From assembly GCF_900109045.1 (NCBI RefSeq), contig NZ_FNYL01000008.1:1-64000 (forward strand): 64,000 nt of DNA, given 5' to 3'. The notes below the pieces were generated by a model. It saw nothing but the letters and a program-made list of their open reading frames with translations. It was not told the DNA's origin and did no database searches. The position numbers and the translations under genes were made by a program. Shown here in pieces: positions 52,111-60,971 of the stretch (position 1 is its first letter; each line of letters starts with the position of its first letter). The DNA comes from Dyadobacter sp. SG02. GTDB lineage: Bacteria > Bacteroidota > Bacteroidia > Cytophagales > Spirosomataceae.

Positions 52111-52662
52111 ATGAGACACGGTAAAAAGGACAATCACTTAGGAAGAACCGCATCACACCGCAAGGCGATGCTCTCAAACATGGCTTCCTCTTTGATCCTT
52201 CACAAAAGAATTGAAACAACCTTGGCTAAGGCAAAAGAACTTCGCAAGTTCGTTGAGCCTCTGCTGACTCGTGCGAAAGAAGATACTACCCACAACAGAA
52301 GGATAGCATTCTCTTACCTGAACGATAAAGAATCGACAAAAGAGCTTTTCGGAATCGTTTCGGACAAAATCGCATCTCGCCCGGGTGGTTACACACGTAT
52401 CATCAAATTGGGTAACCGTTTGGGTGACGCGGCTGAAACTGCGCTGATCGAGCTGGTTGATTTCAACGATGCACTGTTGCTTGCTAACGCTGACAAACCT
52501 GCTAAGACTCGTCGCAGCAGAAGAGGTGGCAAGAAAGAGGGAGCTGTTGAGGCTGCCCCTGTTAAGAAGGAAGATCATCCGATCGTAGCGGAAACTGAGG
52601 CTCCGGCTGAGGAAGAAGCTCCGAAAACAGAAGAAACACCACGCGAAACTGAAAAGGAATAG
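52111..52662 (+). CDS. rplQ: 50S ribosomal protein L17 (bL17) with acidic extension
   Basis: L17 is a 50S protein near the tunnel exit. The first 120 residues are standard (MRHGKKDNHLGRTASHRKAM start, and PGGYTRIIKLGNRLGDAAE). The last 60 or so add a basic patch (KTRRSRRGGKK) and then an acidic Glu/Pro/Thr-rich tail that E. coli L17 lacks. It is the last gene of the supercluster. Confidence 0.98.
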   Translation: MRHGKKDNHLGRTASHRKAMLSNMASSLILHKRIETTLAKAKELRKFVEPLLTRAKEDTTHNRRIAFSYLNDKESTKELFGIVSDKIASRPGGYTRIIKLGNRLGDAAETALIELVDFNDALLLANADKPAKTRRSRRGGKKEGAVEAAPVKKEDHPIVAETEAPAEEEAPKTEETPRETEKE

Positions 52663-52689
52663 TTTGGAAATCGGAAATTGAAATATAGG

Positions 52690-52725
52690 AAAAGGGTTGA
52701 ACGGTTTCGTTTAACCCTTTTTTTT
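52690..52725 (+). terminator. Intrinsic terminator ending the ribosomal supercluster
   Basis: A 13-bp stem including one G-T pair (52690-52702 with 52709-52721) and a 6-nt loop run into an eight-T stretch. It ends the rpoA-rplQ unit and lies directly before the carA promoter. Confidence 0.9.
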
Positions 52726-52738
52726 GAGTAAAAAGTCG

Positions 52739-52746
52739 TATTTTTG
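52739..52746 (+). promoter_or_regulatory. carA promoter (-7 element)
   Basis: TATTTTTG at 52739-52746 is a full -7 match followed by CACC. The expected -33 position falls in the T-run of the rplQ terminator, where no TTG at the right distance is seen. The leader is about 60 nt. Confidence 0.6.
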
Positions 52747-52812
52747 CACCAAAATTGAGCCGGTTGCCTGAAATGGCCCAAAATAGACCGGGAAATAGAT
52801 TTAAACCATAAT

Positions 52813-53922
52813 ATGAATCAGAAAAAGGAAGCTCTGTTGTTGCTAGAAGACGGAACAGCATACAAAGGACTCGCTTTGGGTAAAAGTGGAACCACCGGTG
52901 GCGAAATTTGCTTTAATACGGGCATGACCGGCTACCAGGAAATCTACACAGACCCTTCCTATTACGGTCAGATCATCGTGAATACCAACTCGCACATCGG
53001 TAACTACGGTGTTCAGCTGGAAGACGAAGAAGAATCTGGCTCGGTTAAGATCCGCGGGATGGTTTGTAACACATTCTCACAGATCTATTCACGCGACACC
53101 GCTGATTTCTCGCTGCAAGAGTATTTCGAAAGGGCTAACATCGTCGGTATCAGCAATGTGGATACGCGCCACCTTGTACGCCACGTGCGTGAGAAGGGTG
53201 TGATGAACGCCATTATCTCTTCCGAGATCCTCGACGAAGTGGAACTGATGAAAGAATTGAAGAAAGTCCCTTCTATGGATGGACTGGAGCTTTCTTCGGA
53301 AGTAACAACTGAGGAGCCTTACTTCATGGGCGACGAGGCTACTGCGAAATTCCGCGTTGCGGTAATGGATTATGGTATCAAGAAAAGCATTCTGCTTAAC
53401 CTGACTTCGAGAGGTTGCTACTGCAAAGTTTTCCCTGCACAAACATCTTACGAAGAGGTATTGCAATGGAAACCCGACGGCTTCTTTATATCGAATGGCC
53501 CCGGCGATCCTTCGGCAATGGCATATGCAGTTGAAAGCGTAACGCAAATGGTCGAAACGGCTAAGCCGCTTTTCGGTATCTGCCTCGGTCACCAGTTACT
53601 GGCGCTTTCGAGCGGAATCAATACTTACAAAATGCACCATGGCCACCGTGGTTTGAACCACCCGGTAAAAAACCTGATCACTGGCCTTTGCGAGATTACT
53701 TCGCAAAACCACGGTTTCGCTGTGAAGCCGGACGAGATCGAAAGCCACCCGGACATCGAGGTTACGCACATTAACCTGAACGATAAGACCATTGAAGGTA
53801 TCCGCAGAAAGGATTACCCGGCATTCTCGGTGCAATACCACCCTGAAGCATCGCCAGGTCCGCACGATTCGCGTTACCTGTTCGACGAGTTCCTCAAACT
53901 GCTCGAAGCAAGCAAAGCATAA
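52813..53922 (+). CDS. carA: Carbamoyl-phosphate synthase small subunit
   Basis: CarA hydrolyses Gln to supply ammonia to CarB for arginine and pyrimidine synthesis. The 369-residue protein has the N-terminal CPSase domain (GEICFNTGMTGYQEIYTDPS) and a C-terminal class I glutaminase with the nucleophile in FGICLGHQLLAL and the His-Glu pair in VQYHPEASPGP. carB is not adjacent. It appears monocistronic, with a bidirectional terminator after it. Confidence 0.97.
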   Translation: MNQKKEALLLLEDGTAYKGLALGKSGTTGGEICFNTGMTGYQEIYTDPSYYGQIIVNTNSHIGNYGVQLEDEEESGSVKIRGMVCNTFSQIYSRDTADFSLQEYFERANIVGISNVDTRHLVRHVREKGVMNAIISSEILDEVELMKELKKVPSMDGLELSSEVTTEEPYFMGDEATAKFRVAVMDYGIKKSILLNLTSRGCYCKVFPAQTSYEEVLQWKPDGFFISNGPGDPSAMAYAVESVTQMVETAKPLFGICLGHQLLALSSGINTYKMHHGHRGLNHPVKNLITGLCEITSQNHGFAVKPDEIESHPDIEVTHINLNDKTIEGIRRKDYPAFSVQYHPEASPGPHDSRYLFDEFLKLLEASKA

Positions 53923-53967
53923 TAGCAAAAAGTCCCTCGGCACAATGCAGAGGGACTTTTTTGCTAT
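53921..53967. terminator. Bidirectional terminator between carA and the rhodanese-thioredoxin gene
   Basis: A core stem GTCCCT/AGGGAC (53932-53937 with 53951-53956) extends through A-run/T-run pairing to about 53923-53967, giving T-runs on both strands. It serves two convergent genes. Confidence 0.85.
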
Positions 53968-53987
53968 TATGAGTTTGGAGTTAATGT

Positions 53988-54689
53988 TTAGAGTTGGGAG
54001 TCTAGTAATGCACGGAACTCCTTTTCTTCCATAAAGCCATTCTTCCGGGTGACCAGTTTCCCATTTTTATAAAGCAGGAATGCGGGGATCTCATCCACGC
54101 CCAGTTCCTTTACCAATGCCTTGTTAGGATCAAAAGCGATCGTTTCGATCTTAGCATTACCCGCATATTCCTTTTGCAATTTCGCAACGGTCGGCAGCAT
54201 TTTCACACATGGCGGGCACCATTTGGCGTGAATGTCGATCAGGACGACCTTTTCGGAGTTTATGATTTTGTTAAATTCCGAGGAGCTCATGCCTTTTATG
54301 CCAGCCTTGTTGGCGCCTTCGACAGCTTTGCCGGAAGTATTCCATTTCAGGTAGCCACCTTTCATATCATAAACTTCTTTGAAACCGCTTTCATGCAATG
54401 CAGTGGCCGCAGCCGCGCTTCTTCCGCCCGATAGACAATACACATACACAGGCTTGTTCTTATCGAGCTTCGCTATTTTTTCTTTGAAATCGGGGTTCTT
54501 GTAATCGACGTTCGAGGCTTTTGCCAAATGGCCTTCGCCGTACTCGTCGGGGGTGCGTACGTCCAGGAGCTGGGCGTTTCCTGATTTGGCCAGCTGTTTT
54601 TCGAATTCTTCCGTAGTGAGCTGTGTCTGAGCTTGTAATGTAAGGGGTAAGCTAAATAATGCGGTAGTCAGAATGTGGGTTAATTTCAT
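53988..54689 (-). CDS. Secreted rhodanese-thioredoxin fusion
   Basis: This 233-residue protein has a signal peptide (about 1-21, ending LQAQ), a rhodanese domain (about 25-120) with the catalytic Cys85 in YCLSGGRS, and a thioredoxin domain (about 130-233) with AKWCPPC (Cys158/Cys161) and the cis-Pro in VDEIPAFLLY. It should act in the periplasm, coupling persulfide or sulfur transfer to thiol redox chemistry. The partner is unknown. Starting at 54863 would add 58 residues before the signal peptide, so 54689 is preferred. It is divergent from eno. Confidence 0.92.
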   Translation of the reverse strand: MKLTHILTTALFSLPLTLQAQTQLTTEEFEKQLAKSGNAQLLDVRTPDEYGEGHLAKASNVDYKNPDFKEKIAKLDKNKPVYVYCLSGGRSAAAATALHESGFKEVYDMKGGYLKWNTSGKAVEGANKAGIKGMSSSEFNKIINSEKVVLIDIHAKWCPPCVKMLPTVAKLQKEYAGNAKIETIAFDPNKALVKELGVDEIPAFLLYKNGKLVTRKNGFMEEKEFRALLDSQL

Positions 54690-54817
54690 AGTAAATGTTG
54701 TGGTTGACCAGATCGTAAATTTAGCCAAAATGAGCCGGAGTTTATGGATGACCATTTTTTTTGCGTTATTTTGTAGCGTTAACCATATTCCAAATTTAAT
54801 TAAACCACAAGCTGCAA

Positions 54818-56089
54818 ATGAGTACGATTCAGTCAGTACATGCAAGACAAATTCTGGATTCAAGAGGAAACCCTACAATAGAAGTTGATATTCGTACCGA
54901 GAATGGTTATCTGGGCCGCGCTGCTGTTCCTTCCGGAGCTTCTACCGGTAAGCACGAGGCAGTTGAGCTTCGCGACGACGACAAAAGCGTTTACGTTGGA
55001 AAAGGAGTTTTGAAAGCGGTTGAGAATGTAAACGACATCATTTTCCCTGAACTGATCGGTTGCTCCGTATTCGAGCAAAACCTTATTGATAAAATCATGC
55101 TGGAACTGGATGGCACGCCTAACAAAGCGAAATTGGGCGCTAATGCTATCCTTGGTGTTTCCCTTGCTGCTGCGAAAGCTGCTGCACAGGAGGCAAACCT
55201 TCCATTGTACCGTTACGTTGGTGGTACCAACGCAAATACGTTGCCGGTACCAATGATGAACATCCTGAACGGAGGTAGCCACGCGGATAACTCTATCGAC
55301 TTCCAGGAGTTCATGATCATGCCTGCCAAAGCTGATACATTCTCGCAGTCGTTGCGCATGGGTGTTGAGGTTTTCCATACTTTGAAAACCGTATTGAAAA
55401 GCAAAGGCTACTCTACCAACGTAGGTGACGAAGGTGGTTTTGCTCCAAATATCAAATCCAACGAAGAAGCAATCGAGGTTGTTCTTCAGGCGATCGAAAA
55501 AGCAGGTTACAAACCAGGCGAAGACATTTTCATCGCTATGGATGCTGCTGTTTCCGAATTCTACGAAAACGGTCTGTATCACTTCAAAAAATCAGATGGC
55601 CGTAAGTTAAGCTCTGATGAAATGGCTGACTACTGGACTCAGTGGGTGGCTAAATACCCTATCATCTCAATCGAAGACGGTATGGACGAAGACGACTGGG
55701 CAGGTTGGAAAACTCTGACAGACTCAGTGGGCCACAAAACTCAGCTGGTAGGCGACGATTTGTTCGTAACGAACGTAAACCGTCTGCAACAAGGTATCGA
55801 ATCACAAATCGCCAATGCGGTATTGGTGAAAGTAAACCAGATCGGTTCTTTGACTGAGACTATCGATACTGTAAACCTTGCAAAACGCAACAGCTATAAG
55901 AGCATTATGTCGCACCGTTCAGGTGAAACAGAAGATTCGACAATTGCTGACCTTGCGGTTGCATTGAACACAGGCCAGATCAAAACCGGTTCGGCTTCAC
56001 GTTCTGACCGTATGGCGAAATACAACCAGCTTCTCCGCATCGAAGAAGAACTGGGCGAAAGCGCATACTTCCCAGGATTGAAATTCTAA
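54818..56089 (+). CDS. eno: Enolase
   Basis: Enolase converts 2-phosphoglycerate to phosphoenolpyruvate in glycolysis. The 423-residue protein starts MSTIQSVHARQILDSRGNPT and has the metal and catalytic segments IEDGMDEDDW, LVGDDLFVTN and MSHRSGETEDSTIADLAVA. TATTTTG near 54767 is a shortened -7 element. gpmI, the preceding glycolytic step, lies two genes downstream. A hairpin follows. Confidence 0.98.
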   Translation: MSTIQSVHARQILDSRGNPTIEVDIRTENGYLGRAAVPSGASTGKHEAVELRDDDKSVYVGKGVLKAVENVNDIIFPELIGCSVFEQNLIDKIMLELDGTPNKAKLGANAILGVSLAAAKAAAQEANLPLYRYVGGTNANTLPVPMMNILNGGSHADNSIDFQEFMIMPAKADTFSQSLRMGVEVFHTLKTVLKSKGYSTNVGDEGGFAPNIKSNEEAIEVVLQAIEKAGYKPGEDIFIAMDAAVSEFYENGLYHFKKSDGRKLSSDEMADYWTQWVAKYPIISIEDGMDEDDWAGWKTLTDSVGHKTQLVGDDLFVTNVNRLQQGIESQIANAVLVKVNQIGSLTETIDTVNLAKRNSYKSIMSHRSGETEDSTIADLAVALNTGQIKTGSASRSDRMAKYNQLLRIEEELGESAYFPGLKF

Positions 56090-56101
56090 TTCAAACCATA
56101 T

Positions 56102-56130
56102 AAGAGCCGGAGCCCAGCGCTCCGGTTCTT
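56102..56130 (+). terminator. Hairpin terminator after eno
   Basis: A 12-bp stem with one G-T pair (56102-56113 with 56119-56130) and a 5-nt loop is followed by GTTTAAGG. The T-run is short, so termination may be partial and allow read-through into the FtsB/DivIC-like gene. Confidence 0.65.
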
Positions 56131-56148
56131 GTTTAAGGGTATTTCAAT

Positions 56149-56481
56149 ATGAAAAACCACTCATTCTGGTCTCTGCACACATTAAAGAACTTCTATATCG
56201 CCACGTTCGTCGTGTGGCTGATATGGATATTGTTCCTCGACAATAACAACATCCGGGTTGTAATGTCGAACCGGATGAAAATGAAAGATCTCGAAAAGGA
56301 GAAAGCAATCCTTGAAACGAAGATCAAAGACGTCAAAAAAGAGCGGAATGAGGTTTTCGGAAATCCCAGAATGCTTGAAAAATGGGCGCGCGAGAAGTTT
56401 ATGATGCGCCGGCCCAACGAAGAAGTATATGTGATTGTGGACGAAAACAATCAGCCTGTCGAAAGCAAAAAGGAAGAGTAG
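56149..56481 (+). CDS. FtsB/DivIC-like septum formation initiator
   Basis: This 110-residue protein has one membrane segment (about 15-33; IATFVVWLIWILFL) followed by a coiled coil (about 40-70; MKDLEKEKAILETKIKDVKK) and a C-terminal patch including EKWAREKFMMRRPNEEVY, which is the FtsB/DivIC pattern. These proteins link early and late divisome parts in the inner membrane. It lies next to eno, as ftsB does in many bacteria, which supports the call. Confidence 0.9.
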   Translation: MKNHSFWSLHTLKNFYIATFVVWLIWILFLDNNNIRVVMSNRMKMKDLEKEKAILETKIKDVKKERNEVFGNPRMLEKWAREKFMMRRPNEEVYVIVDENNQPVESKKEE

Positions 56482-56520
56482 GTTGTTACTCTTTTAAATA
56501 TCATCTTAATTCAGCATACA

Positions 56521-58053
56521 TTGAGCAAGAAAGTCATCCTCATTATCATGGACGGCTGGGGAATCGCCAAATCCGGCGAGGAAAACCGTTCTGCCGTTTT
56601 AGCGGCAAATACCCCGTTCTACGATTCCATTCTTCAAAAATACCCGCATAGCAAACTCGAAGCGAGTGGCCTGGCAGTAGGTTTGCCGGACGGACAAATG
56701 GGCAACTCCGAAGTAGGGCATACCAACCTCGGTGCAGGTCGCGTGGTTTACCAGGATCTGGTAAAAATCAACCTTGCGGTATCCGAAGGCACGCTCGCAC
56801 AAGAGCCCGCGCTCGCGCAGGCGCTCGACTATGCGAAAGCCGAAGGTAAAAGGGTTCACTTCATAGGTCTGGTTTCGGACGGCGGCGTGCACTCGCACAT
56901 CGATCACCTGAAAGGCCTTTGCCAGATCGCTGCGGATCGTGGTTTGAGCGACGTATTCGTTCACGCATTCACCGATGGCCGCGATACCGATCCCAAGAGC
57001 GGATTGGGCTTCCTCACCGAGCTGAGCGAATCGATGGCGCAAAGCACCGGACGCATTGCCAGCATTACAGGTCGCTACTATGCTATGGACCGCGATAAGC
57101 GCTGGGAGCGCGTAAAACTAGCTTACGATGCGCTCGTACACGGCGAAGGCAAGCACGTGCCTGCTGGTGACGTTTTGAACGCCGTACAAGCTTCGTACGA
57201 GGAAGGCGTTACCGACGAATTCATCACGCCGATCATCGCTACCAATGCAGACGGCTCTCCGCTCGCATTGATTCAGGACGGCGATGTGGTACTTTGCTTC
57301 AACTTCCGCACGGACCGCGGCCGCGAAATCACGCAGGCGCTTACGCAACAGGATTTCCACGAGCAGAATATGCACAAGCTCAATTTGAAATACATCACCA
57401 TGACGAACTATGATGATACTTTCAAAGGCGTGGATGTAATTTTTGACAAAGACAATTTGAACAATACCCTCGGCGAAGTGCTCGAATCGGTTGGTAAGAA
57501 GCAGATCCGCATTGCTGAAACCGAGAAATACCCGCACGTTACATTCTTTTTCTCGGGAGGTCGTGAGAAGCCTTTTGAAGGTGAAAGCCGTTTGCTTTGC
57601 CCTTCACCGAAGGTAGCTACTTACGATTTGCAGCCTGAAATGTCGGCATTCGACATTCGTGACGCCATTGTTCCTGAGTTGGTGAAAGAAGAAGTGGATT
57701 TCGTGTGCCTCAACTTTGCTAACCCGGACATGGTAGGACATACCGGCGTTTTCGAAGCGGCTGTGAAAGCTTGTGAAACGGTTGACCAATGCGTACAGGC
57801 AGTGGTAACTACGGGTCTGGACCACGGCTATTCATCGATCATTATCGCCGATCACGGTAACTCGGATTACATGTCGAACGACGACGGTTCACCGAACACG
57901 GCGCATTCATTGAACCTGGTGCCGTGCATTCTGGTAGATAATGAATATCAAAAACCCATCAATAATGGAAAGCTAGCGGACATCGCGCCGACCATTCTGG
58001 AATTGATGGGGATCGCGAAACCCGCAGAAATGACGGGAACAAGCATTCTCTAA
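56521..58053 (+). CDS. gpmI: Phosphoglycerate mutase, cofactor-independent
   Basis: GpmI interconverts 3- and 2-phosphoglycerate with two manganese ions. The 510-residue protein starts SKKVILIIMDGWGIAKSG and has the catalytic Ser in GQMGNSEVGHTNLGAGR and late metal ligands in NPDMVGHTGVFEAAVKA and IIADHGNSDYM. The start codon is TTG at 56521. The next ATG lies inside the conserved metal-binding DGWG region, so TTG is the only sensible start. It lies with eno as a lower-glycolysis pair. Confidence 0.96.
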   Translation: MSKKVILIIMDGWGIAKSGEENRSAVLAANTPFYDSILQKYPHSKLEASGLAVGLPDGQMGNSEVGHTNLGAGRVVYQDLVKINLAVSEGTLAQEPALAQALDYAKAEGKRVHFIGLVSDGGVHSHIDHLKGLCQIAADRGLSDVFVHAFTDGRDTDPKSGLGFLTELSESMAQSTGRIASITGRYYAMDRDKRWERVKLAYDALVHGEGKHVPAGDVLNAVQASYEEGVTDEFITPIIATNADGSPLALIQDGDVVLCFNFRTDRGREITQALTQQDFHEQNMHKLNLKYITMTNYDDTFKGVDVIFDKDNLNNTLGEVLESVGKKQIRIAETEKYPHVTFFFSGGREKPFEGESRLLCPSPKVATYDLQPEMSAFDIRDAIVPELVKEEVDFVCLNFANPDMVGHTGVFEAAVKACETVDQCVQAVVTTGLDHGYSSIIIADHGNSDYMSNDDGSPNTAHSLNLVPCILVDNEYQKPINNGKLADIAPTILELMGIAKPAEMTGTSIL

Positions 58054-58082
58054 AACTTTCATACATCGATTGATGTTAACAG

Positions 58083-58112
58083 CAGAGGGTCCTATGGGCT
58101 CTCTGTTTTTTT
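58083..58112 (+). terminator. Intrinsic terminator after gpmI
   Basis: A 10-bp stem with two G-T pairs (58083-58092 with 58096-58105) and a 3-nt loop is followed by seven T. It lies between gpmI and the lipoprotein gene. Confidence 0.82.
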
Positions 58113-58129
58113 AGCCACATCTGAAATCC

Positions 58130-58705
58130 ATGCATTACCGCTTCTTTACTATCGTCGCAGCCGTTCTGGTTATGTCATTAACCTCCTGCAATCAGGAAGA
58201 AACCCGTGACGACGCTCCCAAGGCTTATTACGATTTGAAAGGTTTTATCGAAAACCAGATCGTGTATTTAAATGAAAAGAAGCCGGAAGTTAACAAAACG
58301 GCGATTTTGGGAAGCAAACGCGAAGTTTCGAAGACCCGCGAGGTAGATTGGAAGAAGGAGCTCGAATTGTTTGTACAGGCGGACATTAACAAACCTTCCT
58401 ACCGGCAGAGTTATGAAGTGGTGCAAAATGGCCCGCTGCATTATGAATATCGTCTTAAACCAGGCAATGACCTGCCTGTGGTCTATCTGAAAATCGACAC
58501 AGATTCAGTTTTAAAACAGCCATTGCGTGTGGAGGCATTGCTCCGCGCGTCGAATAAGGTCTATAACTCGGAAAAGAAAATAGTGCTTAACACGTCGAGA
58601 CACGATAACCTTCTGGGAGTAAACGCCTATGAGGTAAACGGTTACCAGAAACTGATCTTTGTCGAGAAGAAGCAGTTTAGTATTCGGGGCCAAATAGGAC
58701 TTTAA
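58130..58705 (+). CDS. Hypothetical lipoprotein
   Basis: This 191-residue protein has a lipoprotein signal (SLTSC, Cys20) and a soluble domain without a motif I recognise. The mature part is rich in Lys, Glu and Tyr and probably forms mixed alpha/beta structure. It starts 18 bp after the gpmI terminator and ends before a strong terminator at 58833-58870. The function is unknown. Confidence 0.8.
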   Translation: MHYRFFTIVAAVLVMSLTSCNQEETRDDAPKAYYDLKGFIENQIVYLNEKKPEVNKTAILGSKREVSKTREVDWKKELELFVQADINKPSYRQSYEVVQNGPLHYEYRLKPGNDLPVVYLKIDTDSVLKQPLRVEALLRASNKVYNSEKKIVLNTSRHDNLLGVNAYEVNGYQKLIFVEKKQFSIRGQIGL

Positions 58706-59032
58706 CGGGGCGATTGCATTATTTTCTATGTACCTCCACACCATATTTTGTGGTAACATTACCCAATTTTCCAGTTGCAAGTTTGAGATAGCCAGCGGTT
58801 TGCGGGAATTTTCGAATCCTTAAAATATTCTTAAAAAAGAGCCAAATTCATGATAATGAGGCTCTTTTTTGCATTTCAGCAGGATTTAGCTCTTAGATAA
58901 TATGGTCATTTCGTGGCGCAGGCATTGAGCGGCACAGAATTGTTTGATGTGAAGGCAGAACAGCATGTAGACCCGGATTAAATTTAACCTGTCTCCATGA
59001 GAAACTAAATCACACAAGTAAACTTAATATCA
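58706..59032 (+). other. 327-bp gap, terminator only
   Basis: The gap between the lipoprotein and the second coiled-coil gene contains the intrinsic terminator at 58833-58870. I see no credible ORF, tRNA, repeat or clear promoter in it. Confidence 0.6.
58833..58870 (+). terminator. Intrinsic terminator after hypothetical lipoprotein
   Basis: An 11-bp stem (AAAAAAGAGCC at 58833-58843 with GGCTCTTTTTT at 58860-58870) ends in a T-run. The A-run on the other side could make it bidirectional. Confidence 0.85.
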
Positions 59033-59986
59033 ATGCAACAAGAACAGAAAAATAAGCAAAGCATCGCCTGGGCAATGGTAGTTGTCCTTGGGCTTGCAAC
59101 AGCCATGTTCGGCTACTTGTTCACAACTCAGAAACAAGAGTTGACCCAGCAAGAGTCAATGGTAGTCGAAAAGGCAAGAGAGTTGGCTGTAACCAAAACT
59201 AAACTGGATTCTATTTCCACCGTATTGGATGCTAAAATTGCGGAAGTTGAGAAATTGGGTGGTGACGTTACGGAACTGACCAAGATGAAGGAGAAACTCG
59301 AAGCTGACAAGGTAGCATTCAGCCGCAGCCGCAGAGTTGAAACCAACAAATATCTCGGCAAAATCAAGGAATACGAAAAATTCCTGACAGAAAAAGACGA
59401 GATGATCGCGCAGCTGAAAGCGGAAAATGAGCAGCTGGTAGCAAGCAACGACTCCCTGCACACTCACGTGGGAACGCTTACCAGCGAACGTGAGAGACTG
59501 GTACAACGCCAGACTGAACTGACCGACTCAGTAGTAACATTTACTGCGGCTAACAAAGAATTGAGCGCCAAAGTAAGTAAAGCTGCTGCCCTGAAAGCTC
59601 AGAACCTGAAAGTGCTGACGGTTAACTCAAGAGGTAAAACCAAAGAACGCGAAGAGTACAAAGCTAACCGTGTTGATAAACTGAAACTGGTTTTCAATCT
59701 TCCGGAAAACGAGTTGACTTCGCAGGAACCAAAAGATATTTATGTGCGGGTGCTGGATCCGGACGGAGCGGTTGTAGCTGACGATGCTACTGGCTCGGGT
59801 GAGTTTGAAATCGATGGCGCACCATCTAAATTTACAACCCGCGAGTCGATCGCTTACCAGAACAACAACCAGAAAGTGGAGATGTTGTACGATAATGCGA
59901 ACAAGTTCCGCCCTGGAAAATATAATGTGGAGCTGTATGCGGAAGGATATAAAATTGGTGGCGGCAATTTCACCATCAAAAAGTAA
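59033..59986 (+). CDS. Membrane-anchored coiled-coil protein, unknown function (copy 2)
   Basis: This 317-residue protein is a full-length paralogue of the gene at 26660-27568. It has an N-terminal membrane segment (about 11-29), a coiled coil (about 35-175; shared KLDSIS, KIKEYE, and A-Q-L-x-x-E-N) and the same C-terminal beta-rich domain (YVRVLDPDGAVVADDATGSG, ending KYNVELYAEGYKIGGGNF). Codon use is closer to highly expressed genes than copy 1. The role is unknown. It is monocistronic, with a strong terminator. Confidence 0.88.
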   Translation: MQQEQKNKQSIAWAMVVVLGLATAMFGYLFTTQKQELTQQESMVVEKARELAVTKTKLDSISTVLDAKIAEVEKLGGDVTELTKMKEKLEADKVAFSRSRRVETNKYLGKIKEYEKFLTEKDEMIAQLKAENEQLVASNDSLHTHVGTLTSERERLVQRQTELTDSVVTFTAANKELSAKVSKAAALKAQNLKVLTVNSRGKTKEREEYKANRVDKLKLVFNLPENELTSQEPKDIYVRVLDPDGAVVADDATGSGEFEIDGAPSKFTTRESIAYQNNNQKVEMLYDNANKFRPGKYNVELYAEGYKIGGGNFTIKK

Positions 59987-60014
59987 GATATAACTTCACA
60001 CCATGCATAGCTAT

Positions 60015-60051
60015 AAGGCCGCTGATCGACGATCAGCGGCCTTCCTTTTTT
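60015..60051. terminator. Bidirectional terminator
   Basis: A perfect 14-bp inverted repeat (60015-60028 with 60030-60043) around a single base is followed on the plus strand by CCTTTTTT. It lies between the coiled-coil gene and the convergent PPK2 gene. Confidence 0.88.
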
Positions 60052-60943
60052 AGGGCTGTTGCGTTTGTGCATTGATGATATCGATGAAATGGCGTAGCTC
60101 CTCGGTCCGTTGCGGGCCGGATTCCGGATAGCTCATTTTCATCTTTTTCAATTCTTCGGCGACGATTTTCGCGACGGTAAGGCGGAGATTCTTCTTGTCG
60201 TCGGCCGGAATTACATACCACGGCGCTTTTTTGGAGGCTGTTTCATTAATGCAATCTTCGTAAGCCTGCATATATTCCTTCCATTTGTCACGCACTTTCA
60301 CATCCTGCTCTTCGAACTTCCAGTTTTTAGAAGGGTCCTCAATGCGCTCGATCAGCCGCTCGGCTTGTTCTTCCTTTGAGACATTCAGGAAGAACTTGAT
60401 CACCCGGATACCATTTCGGGAAAGGTACTTTTCAAGATTCCGGATGTCGGAATAGCGGTGTTTCCAGAGCTTGTCCAAATCCTCGGTCAGTTCCGCGGGC
60501 AGGCGCTGCGATTGCGTCAGTATCTCGGGCTGCACTTTTACAACTAATACTTCTTCATAATAACTGCGGTTAAAAATCGTAATCGTGCCGCGCTGAGGTA
60601 ATACCAGATTCGTCCGCCAGAGAAAATCGTGTCCCAGTTCAGTTTCAGTTGGCCTTTTGAAAGAATGGATTTTAACACCTACGGGATTTACGCCCGAAAG
60701 CACATGCTTGATCGTCCCGTCCTTCCCCGCCGCGTCCATAGCCTGGAAAATCACAAGAAGTCCGTAGCGGTTGTGCGCATACATCATGCTTTGTAATTCA
60801 TCGAGCTCCTTCGCTGATTCGTCCTGCATAGCCTCGTATTTGGCTTTGTCTGCGTAAATGTCCTTGAAACGTGTTTTAGCCTTACTGATGTCAAATTTCT
60901 TGCTACCGTCGTAGCGATAATCATCCGAATTAAAGTCCGACAT
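60050..60943 (-). CDS. Polyphosphate kinase 2 family protein
   Basis: PPK2 enzymes transfer phosphate between polyphosphate and nucleotides. The 297-residue single-domain protein has Walker A FQAMDAAGKDGTIKHVLSG and Walker B ITIFNRSYYEEVLVVKV, with a lid module containing RVIKFFLNVSKEEQAERL. One domain of this length is typical of the class that phosphorylates AMP and/or ADP. The exact class is not settled by eye. It lies upstream on the minus strand, close behind rdgB (28 bp). Confidence 0.92.
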   Translation of the reverse strand: MSDFNSDDYRYDGSKKFDISKAKTRFKDIYADKAKYEAMQDESAKELDELQSMMYAHNRYGLLVIFQAMDAAGKDGTIKHVLSGVNPVGVKIHSFKRPTETELGHDFLWRTNLVLPQRGTITIFNRSYYEEVLVVKVQPEILTQSQRLPAELTEDLDKLWKHRYSDIRNLEKYLSRNGIRVIKFFLNVSKEEQAERLIERIEDPSKNWKFEEQDVKVRDKWKEYMQAYEDCINETASKKAPWYVIPADDKKNLRLTVAKIVAEELKKMKMSYPESGPQRTEELRHFIDIINAQTQQP

Positions 60944-60971
60944 GTCCGTACGATTTAATGTGAATAAAAGC

